A stretch of DNA of 64,000 bases from PALSA-1353 sp036267155 (GCA_036267155.1 DATAWP010000054.1:193835-257834), one strand, 5' to 3'; shown: positions 35,057-44,134, counted from the first letter of the stretch. Notes: generated by a model from the letters alone, not told the origin. Translations and numbers: made by a program.

Positions 35057-35970
35057 TGATGTGGACGCTCCACCGTTTCGGGATGCAGAATATCGGCGAA
35101 TTTTCCGGCCAAATCTCCGATCCGAAAGCTCGGCAACTCGCCGTACCATTCGGTCAACACATACACGCGATGATTCTTTACGGCCGGCAAGTCCGTCAGT
35201 GTATTCCAGATCTGATCGCCCTGCCGCACGACCTGCGGTTTCTTATCTCCGTCGGGAACCAGCCGAATCACCACATCCGGAGCCATCGACAGGATCATCT
35301 CCCGATCGACTTGCGGATACGGCTTGCCGAGCGATTTCGCCGCATTTTCCCCGCCGGCGATTTGCAAAATCTCATCCAAAAACTCACCGGGCCCGGCGAG
35401 GGCGAAATTCAGGTCATCCGTCACGATCAGCGTCCGCACGCGAGGTCGGCCCGCCACCCGCGCCCGCACCGCGTCCAACTTGGCCCGCAGGGCCGCGACG
35501 GCATTGCGGCCTTGTTCCGGCCGGCCGATCGCATCGCCCAGCGTCAACATTCCCTGATCGATCTCGTCAATCGTATCCAGCTTCAAATTCACGATCTTGA
35601 TCCCCATGTCGGCGCATTTCTGCTGGATGTAGTCCGGCACACGGTCCTGGGCGTATTGGAGCAAAAGCACGTTCGCCCCCAGGCCGGCCAGCTTTTCCCA
35701 ATTGATGCTCTGGTAATCGCCGATGCGGGGTTTCCCGGTGGTTCCGTCGCGGTCCTCGTCGAAGTCGCTGACGCCGACCAGCCGATCCGCCGCCCCGATG
35801 CCGATGACCAAATCCGTCCCCGCCGGCGTGATCGAAGCGATCCTCACCTCCCCCGCGGCCCCCGCCGGAACCGGATGGGGCAACTTCCGATCCCATTGGC
35901 CGACGAGCAGGCCCACCACCAGTGCGAGCACCGCCACGGCTGCCAGGCCAAGAATCCGAGGTTGACCCAT
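35053..35970 (-). CDS. Periplasmic binding protein for metal-chelate uptake
   Basis: 305 residues with an N-terminal membrane anchor/signal segment (LGLAAVAVLALVVGLLVG). The mature protein has the BtuF/FhuD-type fold: RIASITPAGTDLVIGIGAADRLVGV, then ILLQYAQDRVPDYIQ and PDVVIRLVPD. It lacks a lipobox, so it may stay membrane-tethered. It is coupled with the FecCD permease downstream. The ligand (cobalamin, haem or ferric siderophore) cannot be named. Confidence 0.87.
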   Translation of the reverse strand: MGQPRILGLAAVAVLALVVGLLVGQWDRKLPHPVPAGAAGEVRIASITPAGTDLVIGIGAADRLVGVSDFDEDRDGTTGKPRIGDYQSINWEKLAGLGANVLLLQYAQDRVPDYIQQKCADMGIKIVNLKLDTIDEIDQGMLTLGDAIGRPEQGRNAVAALRAKLDAVRARVAGRPRVRTLIVTDDLNFALAGPGEFLDEILQIAGGENAAKSLGKPYPQVDREMILSMAPDVVIRLVPDGDKKPQVVRQGDQIWNTLTDLPAVKNHRVYVLTEWYGELPSFRIGDLAGKFADILHPETVERPHQ

Positions 35971-36083
35971 GCGGCGCGGATGGTAGAGTTGTTGAAAATA
36001 CCTGTCAAACCACGCCGTTTTGAACCACCCTCGGCGTGATTGGGCAAAACATCGGGACCCACGGATCGCGCATGGAGGCTGAC

Positions 36084-36827
36084 ATGTCGGAAACAGACAC
36101 GTTTCTCAATCGTATCGGACGAATCTTCAAACGACCCACCGCCCCCAACGGCGGCAACGGCGACACCGGTAATGGCGACGGCCAGCACGCGCCCGGCGCG
36201 ATCGTCGAAACGAATCCCATCACCCTGCGCCCCTGGCGGAAAAACACCGCCGCCATCACGCAGCTTCAGAGTGGGTTTCATTCCCTCACCGACCTGATGG
36301 ACGAAATCCGTCTGAACATGGTCGCCCAGGGCCGGCGGCAGGATGAGTTGATCGGCTATCTTTCCGCCCTGCCTAAGCTGATGGAAACGATCCCCGAGAA
36401 CAATCGCCGCCAGGGCGAAACGCTCAAGGCGATCCACGAACAACTCCAGCGTCATGCCGATCAGGAAGAAACCCTCGGCGAAATTCTGGAAAAGCTCAGC
36501 GAATCCGGCGGCGAGCAAAAAGATCTGCTCGAAGGGCTGCGCGAACGCGTGGAAACCCTGAACCATCAGGACAAGGCCATGGCCGACAGCCTGAATTCCG
36601 TGAGCGTCACATTGGAGCAGGCCAGCCGTCATTCCGCCGTCGGCACGCAAGTGTTGGAAAATCTTCGCGAGAACCTGAAATCCCGCGACGGCGATCTGCA
36701 GCGCGTCATTCACCGGCAGAACATTCGTTTCACGGCACTGCTGATCGTCGCGATCTTGGTCTCCGCCAGCGCCGTCGCCGGTGTTTTGGTGATGGCCTAC
36801 ACGCTGATGCACGGCGGGATAAAATAA
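36084..36827 (+). CDS. Coiled-coil protein with C-terminal membrane helix
   Basis: 247 residues from the ATG at 36084, six bases after GGAGG. A short N-terminal basic segment is followed by a Gly/Asn linker and a long helical region (about 55-215) with repeated charged heptads (ETLKAIHEQLQRHADQEETL, LEGLRERVETLNHQDKAMAD). One membrane helix (LLIVAILVSASAVAGVLVMAY, about 220-240) ends the protein. It resembles tail-anchored scaffolds; no enzymatic motif. It stands alone. Confidence 0.78.
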   Translation: MSETDTFLNRIGRIFKRPTAPNGGNGDTGNGDGQHAPGAIVETNPITLRPWRKNTAAITQLQSGFHSLTDLMDEIRLNMVAQGRRQDELIGYLSALPKLMETIPENNRRQGETLKAIHEQLQRHADQEETLGEILEKLSESGGEQKDLLEGLRERVETLNHQDKAMADSLNSVSVTLEQASRHSAVGTQVLENLRENLKSRDGDLQRVIHRQNIRFTALLIVAILVSASAVAGVLVMAYTLMHGGIK

Positions 36828-37618
36828 ATCTTTGCCTCCACGTGACCGTCCTCACCGACTATTCGGGCCGTTCCGTGCGGCTCACCGATGAACGAAAATG
36901 GTAACTGTTTACCGCAAAACGAAATTACTTCATTAGGACGGTTTTCGGCGTGCGTCGGATCAGATTTTTATCGGTTGCAGTTTTCGTCACGGCCGAAATC
37001 GCCGGCTCGAATATCAAAAATCGTCGCCGCCGCAAACGTCGCCGGCTGGCCTGTTGACGTTCCGGCCAGCCGTCGGCGGACCAGAAGCGGAGTCGCCGCG
37101 TTCCGCGGCCAGTTCAGCGGAGTTTCGAACTCAAGTTCGACCTCAACCGTGCTTCACAGCCCGCCTTGTCCGACCTCCGCCCGAAAATTCGACGGTGATG
37201 ATCACGGACGCATCGCGTGCCGGCTCTTGGGGCAACCAACAGGAGGTCGGGCAAGCGGGCGTGAAGGACGGTTGAGGTCGAGCACGCGCTCGAAACTCCG
37301 CTGCGCTTGACGCCGCAGGCGGCGACTCTGCTCTGCGTCCGCAGACGGTTTGCCGGACCATTGTCAGGCGGGCCAACGGGTTCAGCGGCGGCAGCGATTT
37401 CTGATATTCGAGCCGGCGAATTCGGCCGTCAGGAAAAATCGTAACCGACCATCCTCTTCTTCACCCGTTGGCTCGATATCGCAATATAGATGATTTGCGC
37501 CCCCCGAGACGGTAAACAGTTACGACAAATGGCTATGCGTCGTGATAAAATACAAGCTGGATGATGCCTTTATCATAACCGCATATTTGACTGACAAACT
37601 GAAATCGGGAACCGTGAT
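36828..37618. other. Gene-free stretch occupied by a foldback element
   Basis: 790 bases without a supportable gene. Most is the palindrome at 36901-37523. The last 95 bases are the DUF2283 gene's upstream region. Confidence 0.7.
36901..37523. mobile_element. 623 bp foldback inverted-repeat element
   Basis: The ends are perfect 14 bp inverted repeats (GTAACTGTTTACCG / CGGTAAACAGTTAC). The whole left arm, 36901-37178, matches the reverse complement of 37242-37523 with scattered mismatches. For example, ACGGCCGAAATCGCCGG, CTCGAATATCA and CAGCGGAGTTTCGA recur inverted. The loop is about 63 bases. No transposase is encoded. A non-autonomous foldback transposon (MITE-like) is the best reading. 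Confidence 0.75.
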
Positions 37619-37831
37619 ATGGCGAAAACCACCGTGAAAGTTTGGTTCGACGCGGAGGCGGATTTCCTTGAGGTTATCTTTTCCGATGCGCCGGGAATTA
37701 TGCGGCAAACCGGAGATGATGCCGTCATGGAGCGTGTCGATGAAAAGGGCCGGCTTTTGGGGTTTACTATCCAAAACGTGAGCCAATTGGCCCAAGAGCA
37801 TCGACCCTTGTTGGCCCATCTGGCAAGTTAG
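37619..37831 (+). CDS. DUF2283 family protein
   Basis: 70 residues: KVWFDAEADFLEVIFSDAPGIMRQT then VMERVDEKGRLLGFTIQNVSQL. This is the DUF2283 pattern, small proteins often found beside DUF4258 or toxin-antitoxin genes. No partner is adjacent here; the foldback element lies just upstream. Function unknown. Confidence 0.8.
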   Translation: MAKTTVKVWFDAEADFLEVIFSDAPGIMRQTGDDAVMERVDEKGRLLGFTIQNVSQLAQEHRPLLAHLAS

Positions 37832-37858
37832 ACGACTCGTGTGCGCGGCGGCGTCCGT

Positions 37859-38233
37859 TCACCCCCGAAAAACGGTCTTCTCATCCACGAAGCAGATCGG
37901 ATTGCCAAACGGATCGCGGGCGTAGAAACTTCGCTCGCCCCACGGCCGCGTTTGAATTTCTTCGTCCAACTCTTTACATCCCGCCGACTTCGCCCGGCCG
38001 AACACGGCCTCAAGATCATTCACCGCGAAATAGACATGCTCCGGATTGGCCGGCAGATCGACCGCCTCCCCATCCGCCCGCGGATCAAAGCACGCCAGGA
38101 TCGTCCCGCCGCAGTCGAAGTAATGCCTTCCGCGCGAGACCCGCTTGCCGGCAATCCCCAGCACCAGCCGGTAAAACGTCTCGGCTTTGTTGATGTCCGT
38201 AACCGGAAGAATCACGCGGAACAGGGTCGGCAT
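37859..38233 (-). CDS. Glyoxalase/VOC superfamily protein
   Basis: 124 residues from the ATG at 38233; the longer frame upstream lies in an nnrD-like scar. The VOC fold shows TLFRVILPVTDINKAETFYRLVLG, then EHVYFAVNDLEAVFGRAKSAG and GERSFYARDPFGNPICFVDE. The terminal E would be a metal ligand. Members include glyoxalase I and resistance proteins; the substrate is unknown. Confidence 0.88.
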   Translation of the reverse strand: MPTLFRVILPVTDINKAETFYRLVLGIAGKRVSRGRHYFDCGGTILACFDPRADGEAVDLPANPEHVYFAVNDLEAVFGRAKSAGCKELDEEIQTRPWGERSFYARDPFGNPICFVDEKTVFRG

Positions 38234-38273
38234 GAGATGATCAGATTCCCCTATTCCAATCCAATTGACAATA

Positions 38274-38345
38274 CCGCGACGACGGCCCGCGTCGCCGGCC
38301 AATGCGTCCGGTCCCGCCGCCCATTTGGCAGACGCCCCGGCTAGC
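38274..38345 (-). pseudogene. Degenerate repeat shared with the nnrD-like scar at 44.3 kb
   Basis: About 70 bases (GGCCCGCGTCGCCGGCCAA, GCGTCC, GACGCCCCGGC) nearly identical to 44268-44335, where the same segment is joined to sequence similar to the nnrD 3' end. It marks the left side of the accessory array. Confidence 0.6.
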
Positions 38346-38392
38346 GACGGAGCCAATATTCGCGGGTCAACCAAACCGCGGTCGCGGCTTGA

Positions 38393-39106
38393 TCAGGCAA
38401 TACGGCGAGAGATGGACGATCCCTTGGCCTTTTTCAGCAGGCCGAACGAGGCCAACATTCCCAAGCCCAACATGCTCATGCTCAGCGAGTTGGGTAAAGG
38501 CACGGCGGTTGAAGAGGATGTGTAGTTGTAGCTTACTTCGACGCTGCCGGAAACGGTCGTCGATTGATCGCTGAACGAGTCCGCGCCAGCGAAAGACACA
38601 TCGGCCTGAAATTCAACCGGCACAGTACCGATGCCGATTGCGCCCTGGAAGTCGGGACCGGAGATGTTGACGCCGCTAATCAGCTCGGTAACTGAATCGC
38701 TTCCTCCGGTGACGGATGACGTAAATGGAGTGTTGAATTGGGTGGCGCTGGCGGGATTCGGGAGAGTGATGCCATCGTAGTTTTGGCCATTGAAAAAGAC
38801 GAGCCCGCTGCTCTGCGATTCCAGGCTGTCGCCAATGTTTCCCGAGGTTTGCGTTGCGGTGAGTTCATTCGTGATCGACCAGACGACGTCGATCGAATCA
38901 AGGGCGCCAAGCGCGGGATTAAACTGCGTGGCGTCTACCGTGAAATCGTGAAGCTCGAATTGAAAGCCGTCGAGCGTGAGCGAGGTAAGATTGTAAGTGG
39001 TCGAAATCGTGGCCGCGAGTGAGGTGCTGGGGATCAACGCCGCGAGGGCGATGATCGCCAGCAGGCAACCCGCGGCGCGGGAGGATGAAATACGAGTGGT
39101 AACCAT
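38393..39106 (-). CDS. PEP-CTERM-type secreted protein
   Basis: 237 residues: signal peptide (CLLAIIALAALIPSTSLAA), a strand-rich Thr/Ser-rich body, and a C-terminal sorting region AVPLPNSLSMSMLG LGM... ending in the basic LLKKAKG. The VPLPN motif stands in for the usual VPEP, then comes a membrane helix and positive tail. Exosortase would cleave and anchor such proteins in the envelope. No exosortase gene is in the window. Confidence 0.85.
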   Translation of the reverse strand: MVTTRISSSRAAGCLLAIIALAALIPSTSLAATISTTYNLTSLTLDGFQFELHDFTVDATQFNPALGALDSIDVVWSITNELTATQTSGNIGDSLESQSSGLVFFNGQNYDGITLPNPASATQFNTPFTSSVTGGSDSVTELISGVNISGPDFQGAIGIGTVPVEFQADVSFAGADSFSDQSTTVSGSVEVSYNYTSSSTAVPLPNSLSMSMLGLGMLASFGLLKKAKGSSISRRIA

Positions 39107-39565
39107 GATTACCTTCCAATCCGGTTGGCGGTTTCAAAAAGCAGCCTTGAGAAAGGTCCCGTTCCGCACATGGCACGATTGCCATGCGTGCACCACGCTG
39201 CAATTCGCCCGGCAGGATCGAGCGAGGTAAACGGAAATGTCAATGTAATTTCGGACTTGAGTGGTACCGCGGAGTTATAGGACGTCCGGATTGGCAAGAT
39301 TTGACGGTTAGTCCGCCCGTGCAAGCGGATTCTTGGATGATCCCAAACGCGCGTCGCCACATTCGATCCGACCCGGTGGCCCGGTGATCGGTTCCAGCAA
39401 ATCGCCAAAAGCCATCATCTTCCGTTTTCAGCGGTATCTTCCGGCCGCTCATTCGCAAGCGCGAAATGACGAGACACCGGTTGAACTTTTTCTGCGTTCT
39501 TGCGCGAAATTCGCAGAGTTCAGCCTCGTCATAATAAGAGCCGGCGCAACGTCTCGGCTGTCAAT
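39107..39565. other. Intergenic stretch before the array
   Basis: 459 bases with no gene. It includes the PEP-CTERM promoter side and repeat copy 1 (39463-39512). Confidence 0.5.
39463..39512 (+). repeat. Array boundary repeat, copy 1
   Basis: Contains GAAATGACGAGACACCGG then TTGAACTTTTTCTGCG, matching the consensus GTGACAAGACACCAGTTGAAC-TTTTCTGCG with changes. GTTGAAC core at 39480-39486. Confidence 0.75.
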
Positions 39566-40436
39566 ATGCGCCCATTCCGTTTCCCCGTCACATGGTTCTT
39601 TGCCGTGCTCTTTGCGCTTCAGGTAATGAATTCGGCGAAGTTCCGTCCTTTCCCGGCGTCTCTGGTTCCGAACCCTCTCTGGCATTATTTGGCCAGTCCG
39701 AGTCTCCTTGGTCTGCTCATGATCCTCTGGCTGCAGGGACCGGCGGGCATTCAAAGCGTGCTCCATAAGCTGACCTCCTGGGCCGCCGGACAAGCATGGC
39801 CGATGCTGGCCGTCTGCGTGCTTTTGCCATTGGCCTGCCTGCCGCTGTTCATCGCTCTCCTGGCCGCAAGCGGCGCTCCCGTTCCATCCCTGTCGAAGAT
39901 CAACCTGTCGGCCTATTTCTATGCCGCGTTCATCGGCAAGGGATTGCTCGGCCCCGGGCTCTATGAGGAGATCGGTTGGCGCGGTTTCGCTTTGCCGTGC
40001 CTGCAGCGCCATCACTCCGCCTTGGCGAGCCGTCTCATGATCGGCCTGGCGTGGGCCCTATGGCACTTCCGTTTTTCGTCTATCAAAGCCCCTTCCCCTG
40101 GCGCTATCTGGCGCTGTTCATCCCACAGGCGATCGTCGATTCGGTTATCTTCACCTGGGTTTATAATACGACCGGTGGAAGCCTGCTTGCGGTGATCCTG
40201 CTGCACGGAGCCATCAACACCCGGCAATATCTGGCGGATTGGCACCTCCTGCCGGACACGGCAACGACGCAAATTCTGGGGGGGTGCCGTTTCTCCTCAT
40301 CGCGGTCGGTATATTGTGCCGGTACGGGCCTTCAAATCTGAGTCGGCGCACGCGTGTCGTGGCTCCACTGCCCGAGGCGTTGAATCGAACCGCCGAATCG
40401 GGCCGGGTGCACGTGAAAACCTCCACGTCCAAATGA
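39566..40436 (+). pseudogene. CPBP intramembrane protease, two frameshifts
   Basis: The first frame gives membrane segments and the CPBP motif LYEEIGWRGFALPCLQ, then ALASRLMIGLAWALWHF. At about 40063 the frame must shift (one C missing before TTCCG) to continue as LPFFVYQSPFPWRYLALF...TGGSLLAVILLHGAIN with the second histidine motif. A second shift at the G7 run near 40278-40284 would continue GVPFLLIAVGILCRYG. The gene is either decayed or affected by homopolymer errors. It is the first unit of the repeat-bounded array. Confidence 0.75.
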
Positions 40437-40440
40437 CGAG

Positions 40441-40506
40441 CCATCGGAGTGACAAGACACCAGTTGAACTTTTCTGTGTTTCTTGCTCAAAAATCGAGGT
40501 GTTAAG
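40441..40506 (+). repeat. Array boundary repeat, copy 2
   Basis: CCATCGGAGTGACAAGACAC, CAGTTGAACTTTTCTG, then a TTGCTCA-AAA segment. Core GTTGAAC at 40463-40469, just after the CPBP unit. Confidence 0.85.
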
Positions 40507-40676
40507 CGACTTACTATCCTATTGACCGTACCGACCACCTCGCGCAGCGAAGTGCAACGCCCTGTCTTTGGCTGGTGATGCGGCTAGAATATTCATCGGA
40601 TGATCGACTAGGCGAGCGGGCGCTCATTCGCGTTGTGTCGATCGAAGCAGCGAGGCCATTGGCGCTTGTCATCATT

Positions 40677-41552
40677 ATGACGTCTCCACCCACCTTACAA
40701 TGGTCTGAGCCAATGGAGGAGCTTTTTCGCAAGCATGTTCTGCGACGGGTGTGTGACGACCCTCGCACGGATTGGGACGACGGAAATAATGTCAGTCTCG
40801 GCTATCCCTTCACCGTGATCCGCGACGAGGTTATCCAAAAAGGCCGAGCAGATTTCGGAGAACCACATCGGAATTCAAAATACGGCGATCTCACCCCAGA
40901 GGACAAGGTTCTGCTGTACTGCTTCGCGAACATGAGGCTTCATTTTTTTGAAGCACTCCAGGCCTTCGGGCATTACAAGTCGAAGTTGCAGGAATTGTTT
41001 AGCTCGGACCAGCGAACTGTGATCGCAGACCTTGGCTGTGGGCCCGGGACCGCCGGACTGGCGTTATCTGATTGCCTAAAACAACCCAAGCTTCGGTACA
41101 TTGGACTTGACATCGCAAAGGCAATGAGACGAAAGGCGCGCAACATGCTTGAGGCTGCGATAGAAGAGCAACTGCTTGCGGATGGATCGAAAATCCGCAC
41201 AGTCGCCTCGTGGGGCAAGCTGGCTAATGTGCCGTCGAGGTTCAAGAAGACAAAGGATGTGCTGTTCAACGCTACGTATCTCTTCTCCAGCGATTCGTTA
41301 AGCGTGGATGATGTCTGCAATGCTGTCATGGCTTTCAAGAATTCGTCACGGGTACGTCGGCTGCTCTTTGTCTACTCAAATACCCGTGCGGACGCTGCCA
41401 ATGCGAAGTTTGTGACATTTAAGACGCAGTTGCAGAATGAGTTTACAACGGATGGTTTGATTGAAGCTACGGGCAGCTATCATAAAAAACGGGACAATCA
41501 GGAGACCGTATCAATGACTTTCGTACACGAACTTTTGGACTTCAAAAGGTGA
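40677..41552 (+). CDS. SAM-dependent methyltransferase
   Basis: 291 residues from the ATG at 40677. Motif I VIADLGCGPGTAGLAL (about 115-130) and the acidic post-I strand YIGLDIAKAM define a class I methyltransferase. The N-terminal 70 residues are helical and charged, the C-terminus ends in VSMTFVHELLDF. An AlkB-type gene starts three bases after the stop. A methyltransferase beside an AlkB dioxygenase recalls the two activities joined in ALKBH8, so RNA or DNA modification is possible. The substrate is unknown. Confidence 0.85.
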   Translation: MTSPPTLQWSEPMEELFRKHVLRRVCDDPRTDWDDGNNVSLGYPFTVIRDEVIQKGRADFGEPHRNSKYGDLTPEDKVLLYCFANMRLHFFEALQAFGHYKSKLQELFSSDQRTVIADLGCGPGTAGLALSDCLKQPKLRYIGLDIAKAMRRKARNMLEAAIEEQLLADGSKIRTVASWGKLANVPSRFKKTKDVLFNATYLFSSDSLSVDDVCNAVMAFKNSSRVRRLLFVYSNTRADAANAKFVTFKTQLQNEFTTDGLIEATGSYHKKRDNQETVSMTFVHELLDFKR

Positions 41553-41555
41553 TTT

Positions 41556-42164
41556 ATGATCCAACAACCCGATCTTTTTCCTCAAATCCTTCAAGACAAA
41601 CCGACGGTGCCAAACATCGAGGGAATGACCTATGTTTCCGACTTTCTTAGCCAAACTGAGCAAGAAACTGTTTTGGAAGAAATTGACCGCCAGCCTTGGC
41701 GAGATGATTTGAAGCGTCGGGTGCAGCACTACGGATACCGCTACGACTACAAGGCTCGACGAGTGGATCCCTCGATGTTTTTAGGGCGATTACCTTCGTT
41801 TGTTATGCCAATGGCTAACAAATTGGTCGAACGGTCGCTGTTCTCACAACGACCGGACCAGTTGATTGTTAACGAATATCTGCCTGGTCAGGGAATCACG
41901 GCTCACATAGATTGCGAACCTTGCTTTGCGGGAGCCATTGCGATGGTGAGCCTCGGATGGGCATATGAAATGGAGTTTATCCATTCACAAACACGTGATG
42001 TTCGCGCGATCTTGCTCGCAGCAGGGAGTGCCCTCGTTATTACAGGCCCGGCGCGCTACGATTGGCAACATCAGATCAGGGCGCGGAGAAATGACCGCGG
42101 CGTTCCTCGGCAACGCCGAGTCTCGTTGACATTCCGCAATGTACTGTTGTGCGATGTAGGGTAA
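41556..42164 (+). CDS. AlkB-like Fe(II)/2-oxoglutarate dioxygenase
   Basis: 202 residues. The iron ligands are H117 and D119 in ITAHIDCEPCF and H172 in YDWQHQI. The 2-oxoglutarate arginines are in RRVSLTFRNV (R188, R194). NEYLPGQGI precedes the HxD as in AlkB proteins. It should oxidatively demethylate alkylated bases or hydroxylate a modified base. It is co-transcribed with the methyltransferase. Codon usage looks less GC-rich than the flanking chromosome. Confidence 0.9.
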   Translation: MIQQPDLFPQILQDKPTVPNIEGMTYVSDFLSQTEQETVLEEIDRQPWRDDLKRRVQHYGYRYDYKARRVDPSMFLGRLPSFVMPMANKLVERSLFSQRPDQLIVNEYLPGQGITAHIDCEPCFAGAIAMVSLGWAYEMEFIHSQTRDVRAILLAAGSALVITGPARYDWQHQIRARRNDRGVPRQRRVSLTFRNVLLCDVG

Positions 42165-42253
42165 CCAGCTGTTACCAGCAGCGATCAAAACATCCGGAGT
42201 GCAGTTCAAAATCTCGTCACTACTCGCCCGTCTGGGCAATTTAGGCGGAATAG

Positions 42254-42316
42254 AAATCGGGGTGACAAGACACCAGTTGAACTTTTCTGCGTTTTCTGCT
42301 CAGAAATGACGGTAGC
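42254..42316 (+). repeat. Array boundary repeat, copy 3
   Basis: AAATCGGGGTGACAAGACAC, CAGTTGAACTTTTCTGCG, TTTTCTGCTCAGAAATGA. Core 42276-42282. An inverted partial copy of its left half (GTTCAAAATCTCGTCACT) lies at 42204-42221. Confidence 0.88.
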
Positions 42317-42349
42317 CGGCGTGCGATCACTACGTTGAACGGATGATCG

Positions 42350-43363
42350 TTAAAAGATTGGCAGCCTTCCGCCTAAACTCGCGAGCAGCCATGCTGACGG
42401 ATGTTCTCGCAGAATCTTCTGACGGCGACCCCGGTAGTCCACCAATCCTTTGGTAAGGCCACCAGCCGTAACGATGCCGCCCGAAACGGGTTCAACAAAC
42501 GAAGAGGCAAAGGCAATTACCGCCACGCCGAACTCTTTTGACAGGAGGAGTGATCCGGCTGACATCCGCAGCGCGCGCTTCAACTCCAATAGATCGTCCT
42601 CCATTGCCTGCGTGTATTCGTGAATAAAGTCTCTAATGGTATTTGGGTTATCAGCGTTCTCCCGGATGCCGCTGACTGTAGAGTCAAGCCTGTCAAGAAA
42701 GGAGCGACGAAGATCCTTAAGCAGCGTATCCTCGCTCTTTCGCAGCGACACCAAGTTGGCCAAAGACACCTTAGAAAAGTCGGGACCAGAAAGCGTCATG
42801 GCAATCAGACGTCCATGCCAGCTGTCGGCCTCAGCCGATGGAGCTTTCGAATCCGCATCGCCAAGAAGATTTGCCAAGGCATGATACGGATCAACTTCGT
42901 CAGTAATGAGCCGCTTTCGATTACCACTGCAGCAGACCGCTAACAGCGACATCATGTAGTAGCCAAACAATGGTGCCGTTGATGCGTGTGCGACACGTCC
43001 TTCGTGCATAATGGTCTTGGCGAGCTGCGATTCCTCCAGCATTTGCCAAGTTTCGTCCAGCAGCTTTCGTGGATAAAAGTCATAGGCAGAGTCCGGATTC
43101 TCAAGCGGGAAGTTGAAATACGGCGGAATGGGCCGGGTGCAAACATCCATGAGTTCGTCGTGCAGCCGTCGCTTATCATCTTCTGTTGGGACGTAGCTTT
43201 GGCCTATGATTTCAAGCGCTTCGTTACCATCCGGTATGTCGGTATACGGACGAAAGTCCGTCCAAGGGACGATAAAATCCAGCTTGTCCCACAAGAACAT
43301 TGAGGTCTTGAGGAACAATTCACTCTTCGGACCCGTAAACGGATAGTACAGGGCAGCTTGCAT
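42350..43363 (-). CDS. Hypothetical protein of the nuclease-like pair
   Basis: 337 residues, not recognised. The N-terminal third starts MQAALYYPFTGPKSELFLK and is rich in aromatic residues (FIVPWTDFRPY); the middle is helical with many charged residues. A C-terminal glycine-rich hydrophobic segment (GVAVIAFASSFVEPVSGGIV) may touch membrane. It is 10 bases downstream of the PD-(D/E)XK-like gene, so the two form one operon, in reverse orientation relative to most array units. It may be the effector or sensor of a defence pair, but this is only a suggestion. Confidence 0.75.
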   Translation of the reverse strand: MQAALYYPFTGPKSELFLKTSMFLWDKLDFIVPWTDFRPYTDIPDGNEALEIIGQSYVPTEDDKRRLHDELMDVCTRPIPPYFNFPLENPDSAYDFYPRKLLDETWQMLEESQLAKTIMHEGRVAHASTAPLFGYYMMSLLAVCCSGNRKRLITDEVDPYHALANLLGDADSKAPSAEADSWHGRLIAMTLSGPDFSKVSLANLVSLRKSEDTLLKDLRRSFLDRLDSTVSGIRENADNPNTIRDFIHEYTQAMEDDLLELKRALRMSAGSLLLSKEFGVAVIAFASSFVEPVSGGIVTAGGLTKGLVDYRGRRQKILREHPSAWLLASLGGRLPIF

Positions 43364-43373
43364 TTGTTTTCAC

Positions 43374-43997
43374 CTATACGACATCGCTTTCGACGGTAAT
43401 CAACGCGAGGGACGTGAGCAGTTGCCAGTTCCCAAGGGCCGCGTGCCCCTTGTCAAAGACCGGACGGGGTTGGGAAACGGCCTTCTCACCGAACACCGCG
43501 ACTGCGACGCTACGCACTCGCTTGTAGAAGTCCGCCTCGGTATCGATGATCGGACATGTGATCCCATCCTCGTCGGCACTAGCTTCGTCCTCGTCCGACA
43601 CCTGATAGGTGAACGTGGCATAAATCAGCCCGATGACAGGCCACGCCGGGAAAGCGGCCTTTCGATGCTTCATCTGTCGCTGACGTTCCTCACAAACCGC
43701 GCGCAGTTCTGTATCGGTATCTTGGTGCTGAGCGTGCTTGCCTTCAATGGCGCCGTCCGCTTGGTTGTCTTTTTCTCCATCCATGGCGAACACGTCAATG
43801 CGACCGCCTTGGATGGTTTTTTCAACGGTAACCCAGTTCCACGTTCCCTTCGCGTATCGCTCGTTCAGCGCAATACGAACCTCGCCATTGAACCATTGCT
43901 CCGACCGCGGGCCAGCACAAACGATTGCCACGTGGCTTTGTTTGGCCAAGAGATGAGCGGCGGCGAAGTCTACGAGCTGATTGGCGGTAAGCGGCAT
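43374..43997 (-). CDS. Hypothetical protein, possible PD-(D/E)XK nuclease
   Basis: 207 residues. A helical N-terminus (LTANQLVDFAAAHLLAKQ) precedes a basic segment and GGRIDVFAMDG...GAIEGKHAQ, where D68, E85 and K87 resemble the D...ExK catalytic core of PD-(D/E)XK nucleases. The C-terminal half contains WPVIGLIYATFTYQVSD and conserved-looking strands. It leads a two-gene operon. The nuclease assignment rests on the motif only. Confidence 0.72.
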   Translation of the reverse strand: MPLTANQLVDFAAAHLLAKQSHVAIVCAGPRSEQWFNGEVRIALNERYAKGTWNWVTVEKTIQGGRIDVFAMDGEKDNQADGAIEGKHAQHQDTDTELRAVCEERQRQMKHRKAAFPAWPVIGLIYATFTYQVSDEDEASADEDGITCPIIDTEADFYKRVRSVAVAVFGEKAVSQPRPVFDKGHAALGNWQLLTSLALITVESDVV

Positions 43998-44134
43998 TCA
44001 CATATTGTACCGACAGGCATTTCTGCGGTATAGCAAGCGGCATTAAACTCATGCGCAGATCCAATCGTCTGTGGTAACCTGCCACACGAGGCACGTGCAA
44101 GATCGATTATATTGGGGAGATTTTGAGTTAAAGA

